Assembly: GCA_007695225.1 (NCBI GenBank)
Contig: REED01000069.1
Coordinates: forward strand, 1 to 57,731
Length of the DNA stretch: 57,731 bases
Source: Gemmatimonadales bacterium
GTDB taxonomy: Bacteria; Gemmatimonadota; Gemmatimonadetes; Longimicrobiales; Gaopeijiaceae
Reading direction: 5' to 3'
In this document: positions 8,925 through 17,789 of the stretch, piece after piece
How the letters are laid out: every line of letters begins with the position of its first letter
How positions within the stretch are numbered: position 1 is the stretch's first letter
Translations under genes and position numbers: made by a program
The notes under the pieces: model-generated
Databases searched by the model: none
Told to the model about the DNA's origin: nothing
The model's input: the letters and a program-made list of their open reading frames with translations, nothing else

Positions 8925-9856
8925 GCCGGCCGGGCTCGATCCCATCCCGCCTCCCCATGGGCGACCCTGCATCCGGCACTCCACCGCCCGTGGTGGAGGG
9001 TCCCGTGGCGGTGGTGGGTCTGGGGCTCATGGGCGGGTCCCTGGCCCGGGCGCTTCATTCCCTTCCGGCCGCGCCGAATGTCCTGGGAGTGGACGCCGAT
9101 CCGGTTTCGGGAGCCCAGGCGCTGGAGTCGGGGGTCATCCAGCGTTTCGATCCTGACGGGACCGCCCTCGTCGGCGAGGCCCGGACCGTGGTCTATGCGG
9201 TTCCCCTGGGGGCGCTTGCTCCCCTGCTGGCGAGCCACCGGCGCCTCTTTCACCCCGATGCCCTCATCACCGATGTCCTGAGTCTCAAGGGGCCGACGCA
9301 TCGCCTCATCGGCGAGGCAGGCCTGGCCCAACGCTTCGTGGGATCGCATCCCATGGCCGGGGGGGAAGGCCAGGGGTTCGGCGCGGCCCGGGACGACCTT
9401 TTCCGTGGTGCTCGGATCTGGCTCACCGGAGAGGATCAGGCCGAACCCGAATACCGGTCTCGGGCAATGGCCTTCTGGGCGGCGCTCGGTGGAAAGGTCG
9501 AGTGGATCGACGCCGAGGAACACGATCAGCGCATGGCCTGGGTCTCCCACCTTCCCCAACTCGTGGCCAACGCCCTGGCGGGGGCGCTGGATGCCGCCGG
9601 TTTTCGTCCCGGAGACCTTGGCCCGGGAGGGCGGGACATGACGCGTCTGGCCGGCTCCTCACCGGAGATGTGGAAGGAACTCCTCCCCCACTCGGCGGTG
9701 ATCACCGGTACCGGTCTCACCTCCGTGTCCCGGGCGCTGAACGTGGTGGCGGACCTCCTGGCTCGACGTGAGGTGGACCGGATTGCCGAGTTCATGGAGC
9801 GGACCCGGGCGTGGTCTGTGCGTGAGGAGTCGGTGCGTGGGGAGGGGGACGCGTGA
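8921..9856 (+). CDS. tyrA: Prephenate/arogenate dehydrogenase
   Basis: TyrA oxidatively decarboxylates prephenate (or arogenate) in tyrosine biosynthesis. The 311-residue protein has a Rossmann loop VGLGLMGGSLARAL (about 30-43), the SHPMAGGEGQGFGAA substrate segment with the conserved histidine, and a helical C-terminal dimerisation domain (RMAWVSHLPQLVANAL). There is no fused chorismate mutase and no ACT domain, so feedback control by tyrosine through ACT is not expected. It is coupled by ATGA overlap to the gene upstream and by GTGA overlap to aroA downstream, grouping two branches of aromatic amino acid synthesis. Confidence 0.9.
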   Translation: MSRPGSIPSRLPMGDPASGTPPPVVEGPVAVVGLGLMGGSLARALHSLPAAPNVLGVDADPVSGAQALESGVIQRFDPDGTALVGEARTVVYAVPLGALAPLLASHRRLFHPDALITDVLSLKGPTHRLIGEAGLAQRFVGSHPMAGGEGQGFGAARDDLFRGARIWLTGEDQAEPEYRSRAMAFWAALGGKVEWIDAEEHDQRMAWVSHLPQLVANALAGALDAAGFRPGDLGPGGRDMTRLAGSSPEMWKELLPHSAVITGTGLTSVSRALNVVADLLARREVDRIAEFMERTRAWSVREESVRGEGDA

Positions 9857-11865
9857 TTCGTGTTCCGGGTGACAAGTCCATCACGCACCGGGCCCTTCTC
9901 CTGGCGGGCCTCGCTGAGGGGGAGAGCCGGCTCTCCGGACTCCTCCCCGGTGAGGACTGCCGTTCCACAGCTGCCTGTCTCCGGGCCCTTGGCGTGGAGA
10001 TTCCCGAACTCCCCCTGGATGGGTCGGAGATCCGAGTCCGCTCCCGCGGCGCGGGGGCCCTGCGGTCTCCCTCGATTCCCCTGGACTGTGGAAACTCGGG
10101 CACCACCGCACGCCTTCTCCTGGGACTGCTGGCGGGCTTGCCGGTGACGGCCATCCTCACTGGGGACGCTTCCCTCCGGAGTCGGCCGATGCGAAGGGTA
10201 ACCGACCCCCTGACCCGGATGGGCGCCCGCTTCCGGGAGGATGGAGAGCCGGATCGACTTCCCATCCAGGTCACCGGGGGCCCCCTCGGGTCCCTGGCCT
10301 ACATCTCCCCCGTGGCCTCGGCCCAGGTGAAGAGCGCTCTCCTGCTGGCGGGTCTCACGGGTGGCGTGCCGGTCACGGTGGTGGAGCCCCATGCGTCCCG
10401 GGACCACACGGAGCGGATGCTGCGCCTTCTGGGGGTGTCGGTGGAGGCCGGGCCCGGGTCGGTGGGGGAGGATGGGGAAGGGGCTGGGGGATGGCGCGTC
10501 TCCCTGAAGCCCACTTCCGGTCCCCTCCCACCCCTGGAGTTCCAGGTTCCGGGAGACTTCTCCTCCGCTGCCTTCTTGGCGGCCTTCGCCCTTTTGGGGG
10601 GAGCCGGAAGGGAAGGACTCAGATTGGGAGGGGTGGGGCTCAACCCCACCCGATCCACCCTCCTCCAGGTCCTGGGGCGCATGGGGGGCGGGGTGGAGGT
10701 GATCGGGGCAGGGGAGGAGGAGAAGGGCACCGGCGAACCCGTGGGAGATCTGGTCCTACGGCCGGTCGCTCTCCATGCCACCGAGGTCGGGGGCGAGGAG
10801 ATTCCAGGGCTGATCGACGAGATCCCCATCCTCGCCGTGCTGGCGGCCCGGGCGAAGGGAGTGACCCGAATCCGGGACGCCGGGGAGCTCAGGGTGAAGG
10901 AGTCGGACCGGATCGCCGCCCTGGTCGTGAACCTCCGTGCCCTGGGGGTGGAGGTAGAGGAATTCGACGATGGTCTGGCGGTGCGAGGCACCGATGCACC
11001 TCTCTGCGGCCAGGTTCGGACCTTCCATGACCACCGGATCGCCATGGCCTTCGGCGTACTGGGGGCCCTTCCCGGGAACGACATCCAGGTGGAGGACCCC
11101 CAGGTGGTGGAGGTGAGCTACCCGGGCTTCTGGGCCCTCCTGGCGGAACTGGCCTCCGGGTCCCGCACCTCGAACGGCGAGAAAAAGGGTGGTCGGCAGC
11201 CCGTCGTCACCGTGGACGGGCCTGCCGGTTCGGGGAAGTCCAGCACGGCCCTGGCGGTGGCCCGGGCCCTGGGATTCCGGCATCTGGACTCGGGTGCCCT
11301 CTACCGGGGCCTGACCCTGGCCCTCTTCCGGTCCCCCGTTCCGGAGGCGAACTGGGACGACCTCTCCGAGTCGGACCTCTCCGCCTTCTCCATCGAACTG
11401 GAACCCCGGGGGGACGGCTTCGGGATCCTGCTGGAGGGAGAGGATCCCGGAGAAGCCCTTCGCTCCCGAGAGGTTACCCGCCGTGTGTCACGGGCCGCCC
11501 GGATTCCCGCCGTGCGGGCTCGACTTCTGGAGCTTCAGCGAGAGGCGGCGAGAGAGGGAGGAGTGGTCACCGACGGCCGCGACATGGGAACCGTGGTCTT
11601 CCCCGATGCGGAGGTGAAGATCTTCCTGGTAGCCGACCTGGAGGAGCGGGCCAGGAGGCGTCTTCTCCAGGAAGGGCGGGATACCTCCCCGGAGGCGGTG
11701 GCTGAGGAGGCAAAGCGTCTGAGGGAGCGGGACCGAACCGACGAGGAGCGGGAGGTCTCGCCCCTTCGCGAGCCCGCCGACGCCCATGTCCTGGACACCA
11801 CGCATCTCTCCTTCCCGGAGCAGGTGGACCGGATCGTGGGATGGGTTCGGGAGCACATCGACTGA
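9853..11865 (+). CDS. aroA-cmk: Fused EPSP synthase - cytidylate kinase
   Basis: The 670-residue chain joins two enzymes. Residues 1 to about 435 are 3-phosphoshikimate 1-carboxyvinyltransferase: the N-terminal GDKSITHRALLLAGL motif, GNSGTTARLLLGLLAG, KESDRIAAL and the late DHRIAMAF are all present. After a short basic linker (NGEKKGGRQP), residues from about 449 form cytidylate kinase with the P-loop DGPAGSGKSS (from 455) and the DGRDMGTVVFPDA nucleotide segment. AroA works in the shikimate pathway and Cmk phosphorylates CMP/dCMP. Both halves look complete. The order aroA-cmk-rpsA is common as separate genes in bacteria, so the fusion follows an old neighbourhood. The start is GTG. Confidence 0.93.
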   Translation: MIRVPGDKSITHRALLLAGLAEGESRLSGLLPGEDCRSTAACLRALGVEIPELPLDGSEIRVRSRGAGALRSPSIPLDCGNSGTTARLLLGLLAGLPVTAILTGDASLRSRPMRRVTDPLTRMGARFREDGEPDRLPIQVTGGPLGSLAYISPVASAQVKSALLLAGLTGGVPVTVVEPHASRDHTERMLRLLGVSVEAGPGSVGEDGEGAGGWRVSLKPTSGPLPPLEFQVPGDFSSAAFLAAFALLGGAGREGLRLGGVGLNPTRSTLLQVLGRMGGGVEVIGAGEEEKGTGEPVGDLVLRPVALHATEVGGEEIPGLIDEIPILAVLAARAKGVTRIRDAGELRVKESDRIAALVVNLRALGVEVEEFDDGLAVRGTDAPLCGQVRTFHDHRIAMAFGVLGALPGNDIQVEDPQVVEVSYPGFWALLAELASGSRTSNGEKKGGRQPVVTVDGPAGSGKSSTALAVARALGFRHLDSGALYRGLTLALFRSPVPEANWDDLSESDLSAFSIELEPRGDGFGILLEGEDPGEALRSREVTRRVSRAARIPAVRARLLELQREAAREGGVVTDGRDMGTVVFPDAEVKIFLVADLEERARRRLLQEGRDTSPEAVAEEAKRLRERDRTDEEREVSPLREPADAHVLDTTHLSFPEQVDRIVGWVREHID

Positions 11866-11913
11866 AACCCCTCCTCAACAGGGGCTCTCTTCCTGCGTTT
11901 GCCCGGCCCGGGG

Positions 11914-11943
11914 TTGACCCCTGTTCTTGTTCGGGGGTAGGTT
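11914..11943 (+). promoter_or_regulatory. Possible sigma70-type promoter of rpsA
   Basis: TTGACC at 11914-11919 and TAGGTT at 11938-11943 are 18 bases apart, upstream of the rpsA leader hairpin. The -35 match is good and the -10 match is moderate. Confidence 0.4.
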
Positions 11944-11981
11944 AGCAGTTCTCTGTTACCCGCGTTTTCAGGTGGAGAAGT

Positions 11982-12024
11982 CCATCCGCCCCTTGGCTCC
12001 CAAGGGGCCCGCGGATGGGGTTTT
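11982..12024 (+). promoter_or_regulatory. Structured rpsA leader, possible attenuator or S1-binding hairpin
   Basis: The leader folds as an outer 8-bp stem (CCATCCGC 11982-11989 with GCGGATGG 12011-12018) and an inner 7-bp stem (CCCTTGG 11990-11996 with CCAAGGG 12000-12006), followed by GG and a TTTT run at 12021-12024. It lies 140 bases before the rpsA start. It could be a leaky terminator (attenuator) or a structure used in S1 autoregulation. Confidence 0.55.
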
Positions 12025-12163
12025 CGCAGTTGGAACGTGGGTGCGGGACATGTCGGAGGGGACGAGCCCCTCTGAACCATTCGACAAACCAAGGGCGCCT
12101 TGTGCGCCCGCCGGCCCTCCCGGGATTCGCGAGCCTGGGGGGAGGAGAAGGACGCGATCCCCC

Positions 12164-14254
12164 ATGAGCGATCAAACCCCTCAGCAGACCTCTTCCGACG
12201 GCCAACCCTCCCTGGAAGACATCGCAGGCGATGCCTCTGCGGTGCTGACCGTGGATCCATCGGAACTGGAGAAGAGCCCTCCCCGTGTCGGCATCTCGCC
12301 CGAGCTCCATATGGATCCGTATGGAGAGGACGACCTCGACATCTCCCGGGACGACTTCGAGTCCCTCCTCATGGAGTTTGGGGGGGACGTCCAGGATGTC
12401 CGCGAAGGGGATATCGTCCAGGCCCGGATCCTGACCATCACCGAGAACTCGGTGATCCTGGAGTTCGGCTTCAAGAGTGAGGGATCGGTCGCGCTGGACG
12501 AGTTCAAGGATCCCGACGGCCTCTCCGTGGGAGACGAGGTCGAGGTCCTGCTGGAGAGCCTGGAGGACGACGACGGGGTCGTGGTCCTCTCCAAGCGGAA
12601 AGCCGACTTCCTGCGGGTGTGGGAGAAGATTCGCGCCGCCCACGACGACGACCGTCCGGTGAAGGGTACGCTGGCCCGGAAGATCAAGGGCGGCGTCACC
12701 GTGGACCTCATGGGGGTGGACGCCTTCCTCCCCGGTTCCCAGATCGCGCTGCGTCGGGTTCCGAACATCGAGGACCTCATCGGCGAGACCTACCACTTCA
12801 AGATCATCAAGCTCAACAAGCGGCGCCGGAACATCGTGGTTTCCCGCCGGGTGATCCTGGAAGCGGAGCGGGAGAAGAAGCGGGCCAACCTGGTGAAGGA
12901 ACTCCTGGTGGGTCAGGTCCGTGAGGGAACGGTGAAGAACATCACCGACTTCGGTGCCTTCATCGACCTGGGCGGGCTCGACGGACTCCTCCACATCACC
13001 GATATGTCATGGGGCCGGGTGGGGCACCCCTCCGAGGTGGTCACCATTGGCGCTGCCCTGGACGTCAAGGTCCTGGACATCGACTGGGACCGGGAGCGGA
13101 TCTCCCTGGGGCTCAAGCAGCTCCTCCCCTACCCGTGGACCGAGATCGACCGGAAGTACCCGGTGGGGACCCGGGTCCGTGGGAAGGTGGTCTCCATCAC
13201 GAACTACGGCGCCTTCATCGAGCTGGAGAAGGGCGTGGAGGGCCTAGTCCACATCTCCGAGATGTCCTGGACCCGGAACATCCGCCATCCGTCGAAGCTG
13301 GTCTCCATCGGGGACGAGATCGAGGCCGTGGTCCTGAAGGTGGACCCGGAGGACGAGAAGATCTCCCTGGGAATGAAGCAGATCGAAGAGGATCCGTGGC
13401 TCTCCCTCCCCATGAAGTACCCCACGGGCACCCGCATCACGGGGAAGGTCCGCAACCTCACCTCCTTCGGCGCCTTCGTGGAGATCGAGCCCGGGATCGA
13501 CGGGCTGGTCCACGTCTCCGACATGTCCTGGACGAGGCGGGTGGAGCATCCCTCCGAGGTGGTGCAGAAGGGACAGGACCTGGATGTCATGGTCCTGGAC
13601 ATCGACGCGGAGAACAAGCGTATCTCCCTCGGTATCAAGCAGCTGCAGGATGATCCGTGGCCTGCCATCTCTGTCCGCTTCGCTCCCGGAGTCGAGACCG
13701 AAGGGACCGTGGCCCGGGTGCAGGACAAGGGTGTGGTGGTGGACCTGGGAGATGACATCGAGGGCTTTGTCCCGGCATCCCACTCCGCCATCGAGAATGT
13801 GGAGCACCTCGAGGACTACTTCGAAGAGGGTGACCCGGTGGACCTGAAGGTCCTGGAGTCCGATGCCGGGAACCGACGGATCGTCCTGGAGGTGATCACG
13901 GCCCCCGAGCGGAAGCCGCCCAAGGAGGAGGCGGTCGAGGAGGGCGACGAGGCTGAGGAGACCGAGGCTGCTGCGGCGGAAGACGGCGCTCCGGAGGCGG
14001 AGGCGGAGGTGGAGACCACTTCCGAGGTGGAAGCCACCGCGGAGGCGGAGGTCGCCTCCGAGGCAGAGGTCGTCGAGGCGCCTGCCACCGCCGAGACCGA
14101 TGTGCCTGCCGCCGAGACTGATACCGTTTCCGAGCCCGAGACCGTCGCCGAGGCCGAGGCGCCCGTCCCCGAGTCCGAGGCCGCTACGGAGGAGAGTCCC
14201 TCCACCGAAGCGACAGAGGCCGGTGACGCGGAGGATCCGACCCGAGACGCGTGA
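12164..14254 (+). CDS. rpsA: 30S ribosomal protein S1
   Basis: S1 binds mRNA and helps initiate translation on the 30S subunit. The 696-residue protein carries six S1 RNA-binding repeats, recognised by segments such as VREGDIVQARI, GKVVSITNYGAFIEL and TGKVRNLTSFGAFVEI. The middle repeats are the best conserved (GLDGLLHITDMSW and similar). A C-terminal tail of about 110 residues is almost entirely Glu, Ala, Val and Thr and has no S1 fold. The ATG at 12164 is chosen because it follows GGAGGAGAAGG; the open frame continues 79 codons upstream through the leader without family sequence. A structured leader precedes it. Confidence 0.95.
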   Translation: MSDQTPQQTSSDGQPSLEDIAGDASAVLTVDPSELEKSPPRVGISPELHMDPYGEDDLDISRDDFESLLMEFGGDVQDVREGDIVQARILTITENSVILEFGFKSEGSVALDEFKDPDGLSVGDEVEVLLESLEDDDGVVVLSKRKADFLRVWEKIRAAHDDDRPVKGTLARKIKGGVTVDLMGVDAFLPGSQIALRRVPNIEDLIGETYHFKIIKLNKRRRNIVVSRRVILEAEREKKRANLVKELLVGQVREGTVKNITDFGAFIDLGGLDGLLHITDMSWGRVGHPSEVVTIGAALDVKVLDIDWDRERISLGLKQLLPYPWTEIDRKYPVGTRVRGKVVSITNYGAFIELEKGVEGLVHISEMSWTRNIRHPSKLVSIGDEIEAVVLKVDPEDEKISLGMKQIEEDPWLSLPMKYPTGTRITGKVRNLTSFGAFVEIEPGIDGLVHVSDMSWTRRVEHPSEVVQKGQDLDVMVLDIDAENKRISLGIKQLQDDPWPAISVRFAPGVETEGTVARVQDKGVVVDLGDDIEGFVPASHSAIENVEHLEDYFEEGDPVDLKVLESDAGNRRIVLEVITAPERKPPKEEAVEEGDEAEETEAAAAEDGAPEAEAEVETTSEVEATAEAEVASEAEVVEAPATAETDVPAAETDTVSEPETVAEAEAPVPESEAATEESPSTEATEAGDAEDPTRDA

Positions 14255-14268
14255 TCGGGGAGAACGAG

Positions 14269-16134
14269 ATGACCGGCATGGGAGCCGGAGCTCCGATACA
14301 AGGCCGCCTGGGTGCTGTGAGGCCCGGGCGGCCTTTGTCCCGTGGACGTGGAAGTGCTTTTTGGGCAACATCCTACGCCACGATCCTCATCCTGGTTCTC
14401 GGTACCGGATGCACCGTGGTGGGCACTGCGCCACCCGCGCCGCCGGCCCCCGTCGCGGTGGACGCGCCGGCCCTGGAGGGGGAAGTCCGGGACGCAGCAG
14501 CGGAAGGGGAAGTGGCGCGTCTCCTGGCCGAGGGCGCCCAGAGGCTCGCCGAGGGGGATCCCGGAACGGCCCGGGCCCGGGCCATGGAGGTGGAGTCCCG
14601 ATTCCCCACGGTGCGAGGGTCCTCCCGGGCCCTGCTCCTGAGGGGGAGGGCCGGCCTTGCCATGGGGGACCACTCCGAGGCCGTGGAGTCTGCGGAACGC
14701 TATCTGGGCGTGGTGGGGCCAGCCGACCCGGAGGCGCCCCGGGCGCAGCTTCTGGTCGCCGAGGCCCGGCTGGAGGGAGGGCTGGGCGGAGGCGTGGAGG
14801 CCCTCTTCCAGCTGCCGGTGGAGGCCCCCTCGTCGGTTCGGGATGACGCGCTGGTCCGGGCCCGCAGGCTGGCGTCGGAACTTGAGGATCCCCCCCTCCG
14901 CGACCTGGTGGCCGAGGCCCCGGCCCACCCATGGCTCCTCCCCGTTTTCCAGGTGGAGCTGGGAGCTCGACGGACGATGGTGGGAGACACCCAGGTCGGT
15001 CGTGAGCTGGCGGAGCGGGCTCTGGCCCTGGATCCTGCGACACCGGAGCGGGAGCGGGCCCGGTCCGTGATCGATGGTGACCTCACGCCCACCGGGGCGG
15101 TTACCGGAAGCCTGGGGGTCCTCCTCTCCCCGTCCGGACCCCCGACCCTTCAGCAGTTGTCCCAGCAGCTCCAGGAAGGGGTGGAGGTAGCCCTCCTCGC
15201 CGCCGACGTCCGCGGTGGCATCCGCCTCCTTAATGAAGACGATGGCGGTTCGGCTGGCCAGGCCGCCAACGCCTACTCCCGCTTGGAAGGAGGGAGTCCG
15301 CTGGGGATCGTCGGGCCCCTCACGGAGCCGGCCATGGAGGAGGCGCTCCGACGCCGGACCCGGGATCTTCCCATGATCTCCCCGACGGCACCGCTCATGG
15401 GGAGTGAGTTCCGGGGAGCCTACTCCCTGGCCGGACCGGATCCCGAGGCACCCCGTGCCCTGGCCCGGATCGCGCTTGCCCAGGGGATCCGGGACGTGGT
15501 CATTTTCCATCCGCGGGAGCAGGCGGAGGAGCGGGAGGCAGCCTGGTTCCGGGAGGTCTTCGAGGGAGGGGGAGGACGCGTGTCCCGCACACTCACCTAC
15601 CTTCCGGGGACCACCTCATTCGATGAGCCCATGCGGGAGGTGGTTCGCCTGCGCCCTCGCGGACTCGTCCTCTTCCTCCCCCCTGACGACGTGGAGCTGG
15701 TGGCTCCCCAGATCGCCTACTACGGGGTGGATGACCTCGAAGACCTGACGATCCTCGGGGGCGCCTCCTTTTCCTCCGAGGGGGTCCTGGGGGCGGTCCC
15801 GACCCGTCACACCGACGGCCTCCTCACGGTGGCTCCCCATGTGGGTGCCGGATACGGACCCCTCTGGGTCGACTTCGTGGAGGACTACGAGGAACACTTC
15901 CGGCGTACCCTCCGCAGCCCGGTCCCGGGGTTGGGATACGATGCGGCCCGCCTCCTCCTGGAGGGAGCCCGGCTGGGAGGAGGATCCGCCCCCGAGGAGG
16001 TCCTCCTGGGCCTCTCTCGGATCCAGGACTTTGCAGGGGCCACCGGCACCTTCTCCGTCCGCGAGGGCCGCATCGTACGTCGGTACTTTCCCGTCCGGAT
16101 CGAAAACCGGATGCGGATCCCCCTGGATTTCTGA
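14269..16134 (+). CDS. Lipoprotein with helical repeats and a periplasmic ligand-binding fold
   Basis: The 621-residue protein starts with a basic segment, a hydrophobic stretch and a lipobox ending GTGC, so it is probably lipid-anchored. Residues about 70-270 are helical and TPR-like, with several repeats of length near 34. From about 285 (GSLGVLLSPSGPP) to the end it resembles a type 1 periplasmic binding fold (Leu/Ile/Val-binding family): PLGIVGPLTEPAMEEALRRR, PMISPTAP, YSLAGPDPEA. This order matches LppC/LpoA-like activators of penicillin-binding proteins, but an ABC-transporter-type receptor is also possible. The start at 14269 has GGGAGAACGAG upstream; an alternative GTG at 14251 overlaps the rpsA stop. 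Confidence 0.7.
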   Translation: MTGMGAGAPIQGRLGAVRPGRPLSRGRGSAFWATSYATILILVLGTGCTVVGTAPPAPPAPVAVDAPALEGEVRDAAAEGEVARLLAEGAQRLAEGDPGTARARAMEVESRFPTVRGSSRALLLRGRAGLAMGDHSEAVESAERYLGVVGPADPEAPRAQLLVAEARLEGGLGGGVEALFQLPVEAPSSVRDDALVRARRLASELEDPPLRDLVAEAPAHPWLLPVFQVELGARRTMVGDTQVGRELAERALALDPATPERERARSVIDGDLTPTGAVTGSLGVLLSPSGPPTLQQLSQQLQEGVEVALLAADVRGGIRLLNEDDGGSAGQAANAYSRLEGGSPLGIVGPLTEPAMEEALRRRTRDLPMISPTAPLMGSEFRGAYSLAGPDPEAPRALARIALAQGIRDVVIFHPREQAEEREAAWFREVFEGGGGRVSRTLTYLPGTTSFDEPMREVVRLRPRGLVLFLPPDDVELVAPQIAYYGVDDLEDLTILGGASFSSEGVLGAVPTRHTDGLLTVAPHVGAGYGPLWVDFVEDYEEHFRRTLRSPVPGLGYDAARLLLEGARLGGGSAPEEVLLGLSRIQDFAGATGTFSVREGRIVRRYFPVRIENRMRIPLDF

Positions 16135-16160
16135 CGGGCATCACCCCGGAATCGCGAATC

Positions 16161-16182
16161 GACGTCCCGGAGAAGGGACGTC
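16161..16182 (+). terminator. 8-bp hairpin between lipoprotein and pccB
   Basis: GACGTCCC (16161-16168) pairs perfectly with GGGACGTC (16175-16182) around a 6-nt loop. No U-run follows, so it may be a Rho-type pause or a processing site rather than an intrinsic terminator. Confidence 0.35.
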
Positions 16183-16202
16183 AAGGAGAATGAGGGACTT
16201 TC

Positions 16203-17753
16203 ATGTCCATGCAAGACCGTCTGAACGAACTCTCGAGCCTCCGCGAAGAATCCCGGATGGGGGGTGGGGAGGCGCGCCTAAGGGCGCAGCATGAGCGGGG
16301 AAAGCTTTCGGCGCGGGAGCGGATCGATCTTCTCCTGGACGACGATTCCTTCGTCGAGCTGGATCGCTTTGTGACCCATCGCTCCACCGATTTCGGGTTG
16401 GAGGATCAGAAGATCCTGGGAGACGGGGTGGTCACGGGGTACGGAACAGTCCATGGACGGCTGGTCTTCGTCTTCTCCCAGGACTTTACTGTTTTCGGCG
16501 GATCCCTCTCCGGAGCCCATGCCGAGAAGATCGTGAAGGTCCAGGAACTGGCGCTCAAGAACGGCGCCCCCATCATCGGCCTCAACGATTCCGGTGGTGC
16601 CCGGATCCAGGAAGGGGTGGTCTCGCTCGGAGGGTATGCCGACATCTTCCTCCGGAACACTCTGGCCTCCGGTGTCATTCCCCAGATCTCGGTGATCCTC
16701 GGCCCCTGTGCCGGAGGCGCGGTCTACTCTCCGGCCATCACCGATTTCGTCTTCATGGTGCGGGGAACGAGCTACATGTTCGTCACCGGGCCCAACGTGG
16801 TGAAGACGGTGACCCACGAGGACATCGACATGGAGGGGCTGGGCGGGGCAGATGTCCATGCCTCGAAATCCGGCGTGGCCCACTTCGCCCATGATTCGGA
16901 ACCGGAGGCGCTGGAAGCGGTCCGGGAACTGCTGCGCTTCCTCCCCCAGAACAACACCGAGAGCTCTCCGGCCGGGTCGGGAGAGGAACCGGCCGAGGGC
17001 GCGGCGGAGCGCCTTCTGGCACTGGTTCCCGACAATCCCAACAAGCCCTATGACATGGTGGAGGTGATCCGCTGCATCGTGGATGGCGGGCACTTCCAGG
17101 AGGTCCACCAATCCTTCGGGGGGAACCTGCTGGTGGGGTTCGCCCACCTGGGCGGGCACGCCGTGGGGGTGGTGGCGAACCAGCCGGCGGTACTGGCCGG
17201 GGTGTTGGACATCGACGCTTCGGTCAAGGGGGCCCGCTTCGTCCGGTTCTGTGACGCCTTCAACATACCTTTGGTGGTCTTCGAGGATGTCCCGGGGTTC
17301 CTCCCCGGGGTGGCCCAGGAGCACGGAGGGATCATCCGGGAGGGGGCCAAGCTTCTCTTCGCCTTTGCCGAGGCCACCGTGCCCAAGGTCACCGTCATCA
17401 CCCGAAAAGCCTACGGCGGGGCCTACGATGTCATGAATTCCAAGCATATCCGCGGCGATCTCAATCTGGGCTGGCCCACGGCGGAGATTGCCGTGATGGG
17501 GCCCAAGGGCGCGGTGGAGATCCTCTTCCGACGGGAGATCGCCCAGGCCGAGAATCCCGAGGCGGCCACCGAGGAGAAGATCCAGGAATACCGGGAGATG
17601 TTCGCCCACCCCTATATCGCGGCTTCACGGGGGTACCTGGATGACGTCATCGACCCCAGGGAGACCCGGGACCGCCTCATCTCCGGACTGGACATGCTCC
17701 GGAACAAGCGGGACCAGAATCCTCCCAGCAAGCATGGGAACATCCCCCTCTGA
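16203..17753 (+). CDS. pccB: Propionyl-CoA carboxylase, carboxyltransferase (beta) subunit
   Basis: The 516-residue protein is a biotin-dependent acyl-CoA carboxyltransferase. It has the crotonase-like halves with [41 protein letters not shown] and the second-half acyl-CoA segment [24 protein letters not shown]. The C-terminus with [11 protein letters not shown] and [14 protein letters not shown] is typical of PccB rather than AccD. It moves the carboxyl group from carboxybiotin to propionyl-CoA. Biotin carboxylase, BCCP and methylmalonyl-CoA mutase genes follow downstream, supporting propionyl-CoA as the substrate. A GAGGG site lies 6 bases before the ATG. Confidence 0.92.
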   Translation: MSMQDRLNELSSLREESRMGGGEARLRAQHERGKLSARERIDLLLDDDSFVELDRFVTHRSTDFGLEDQKILGDGVVTGYGTVHGRLVFVFSQDFTVFGGSLSGAHAEKIVKVQELALKNGAPIIGLNDSGGARIQEGVVSLGGYADIFLRNTLASGVIPQISVILGPCAGGAVYSPAITDFVFMVRGTSYMFVTGPNVVKTVTHEDIDMEGLGGADVHASKSGVAHFAHDSEPEALEAVRELLRFLPQNNTESSPAGSGEEPAEGAAERLLALVPDNPNKPYDMVEVIRCIVDGGHFQEVHQSFGGNLLVGFAHLGGHAVGVVANQPAVLAGVLDIDASVKGARFVRFCDAFNIPLVVFEDVPGFLPGVAQEHGGIIREGAKLLFAFAEATVPKVTVITRKAYGGAYDVMNSKHIRGDLNLGWPTAEIAVMGPKGAVEILFRREIAQAENPEAATEEKIQEYREMFAHPYIAASRGYLDDVIDPRETRDRLISGLDMLRNKRDQNPPSKHGNIPL

Positions 17754-17789
17754 CGGAACTCCCGTCCCGTCTCCGGGGGATCACCCCCC

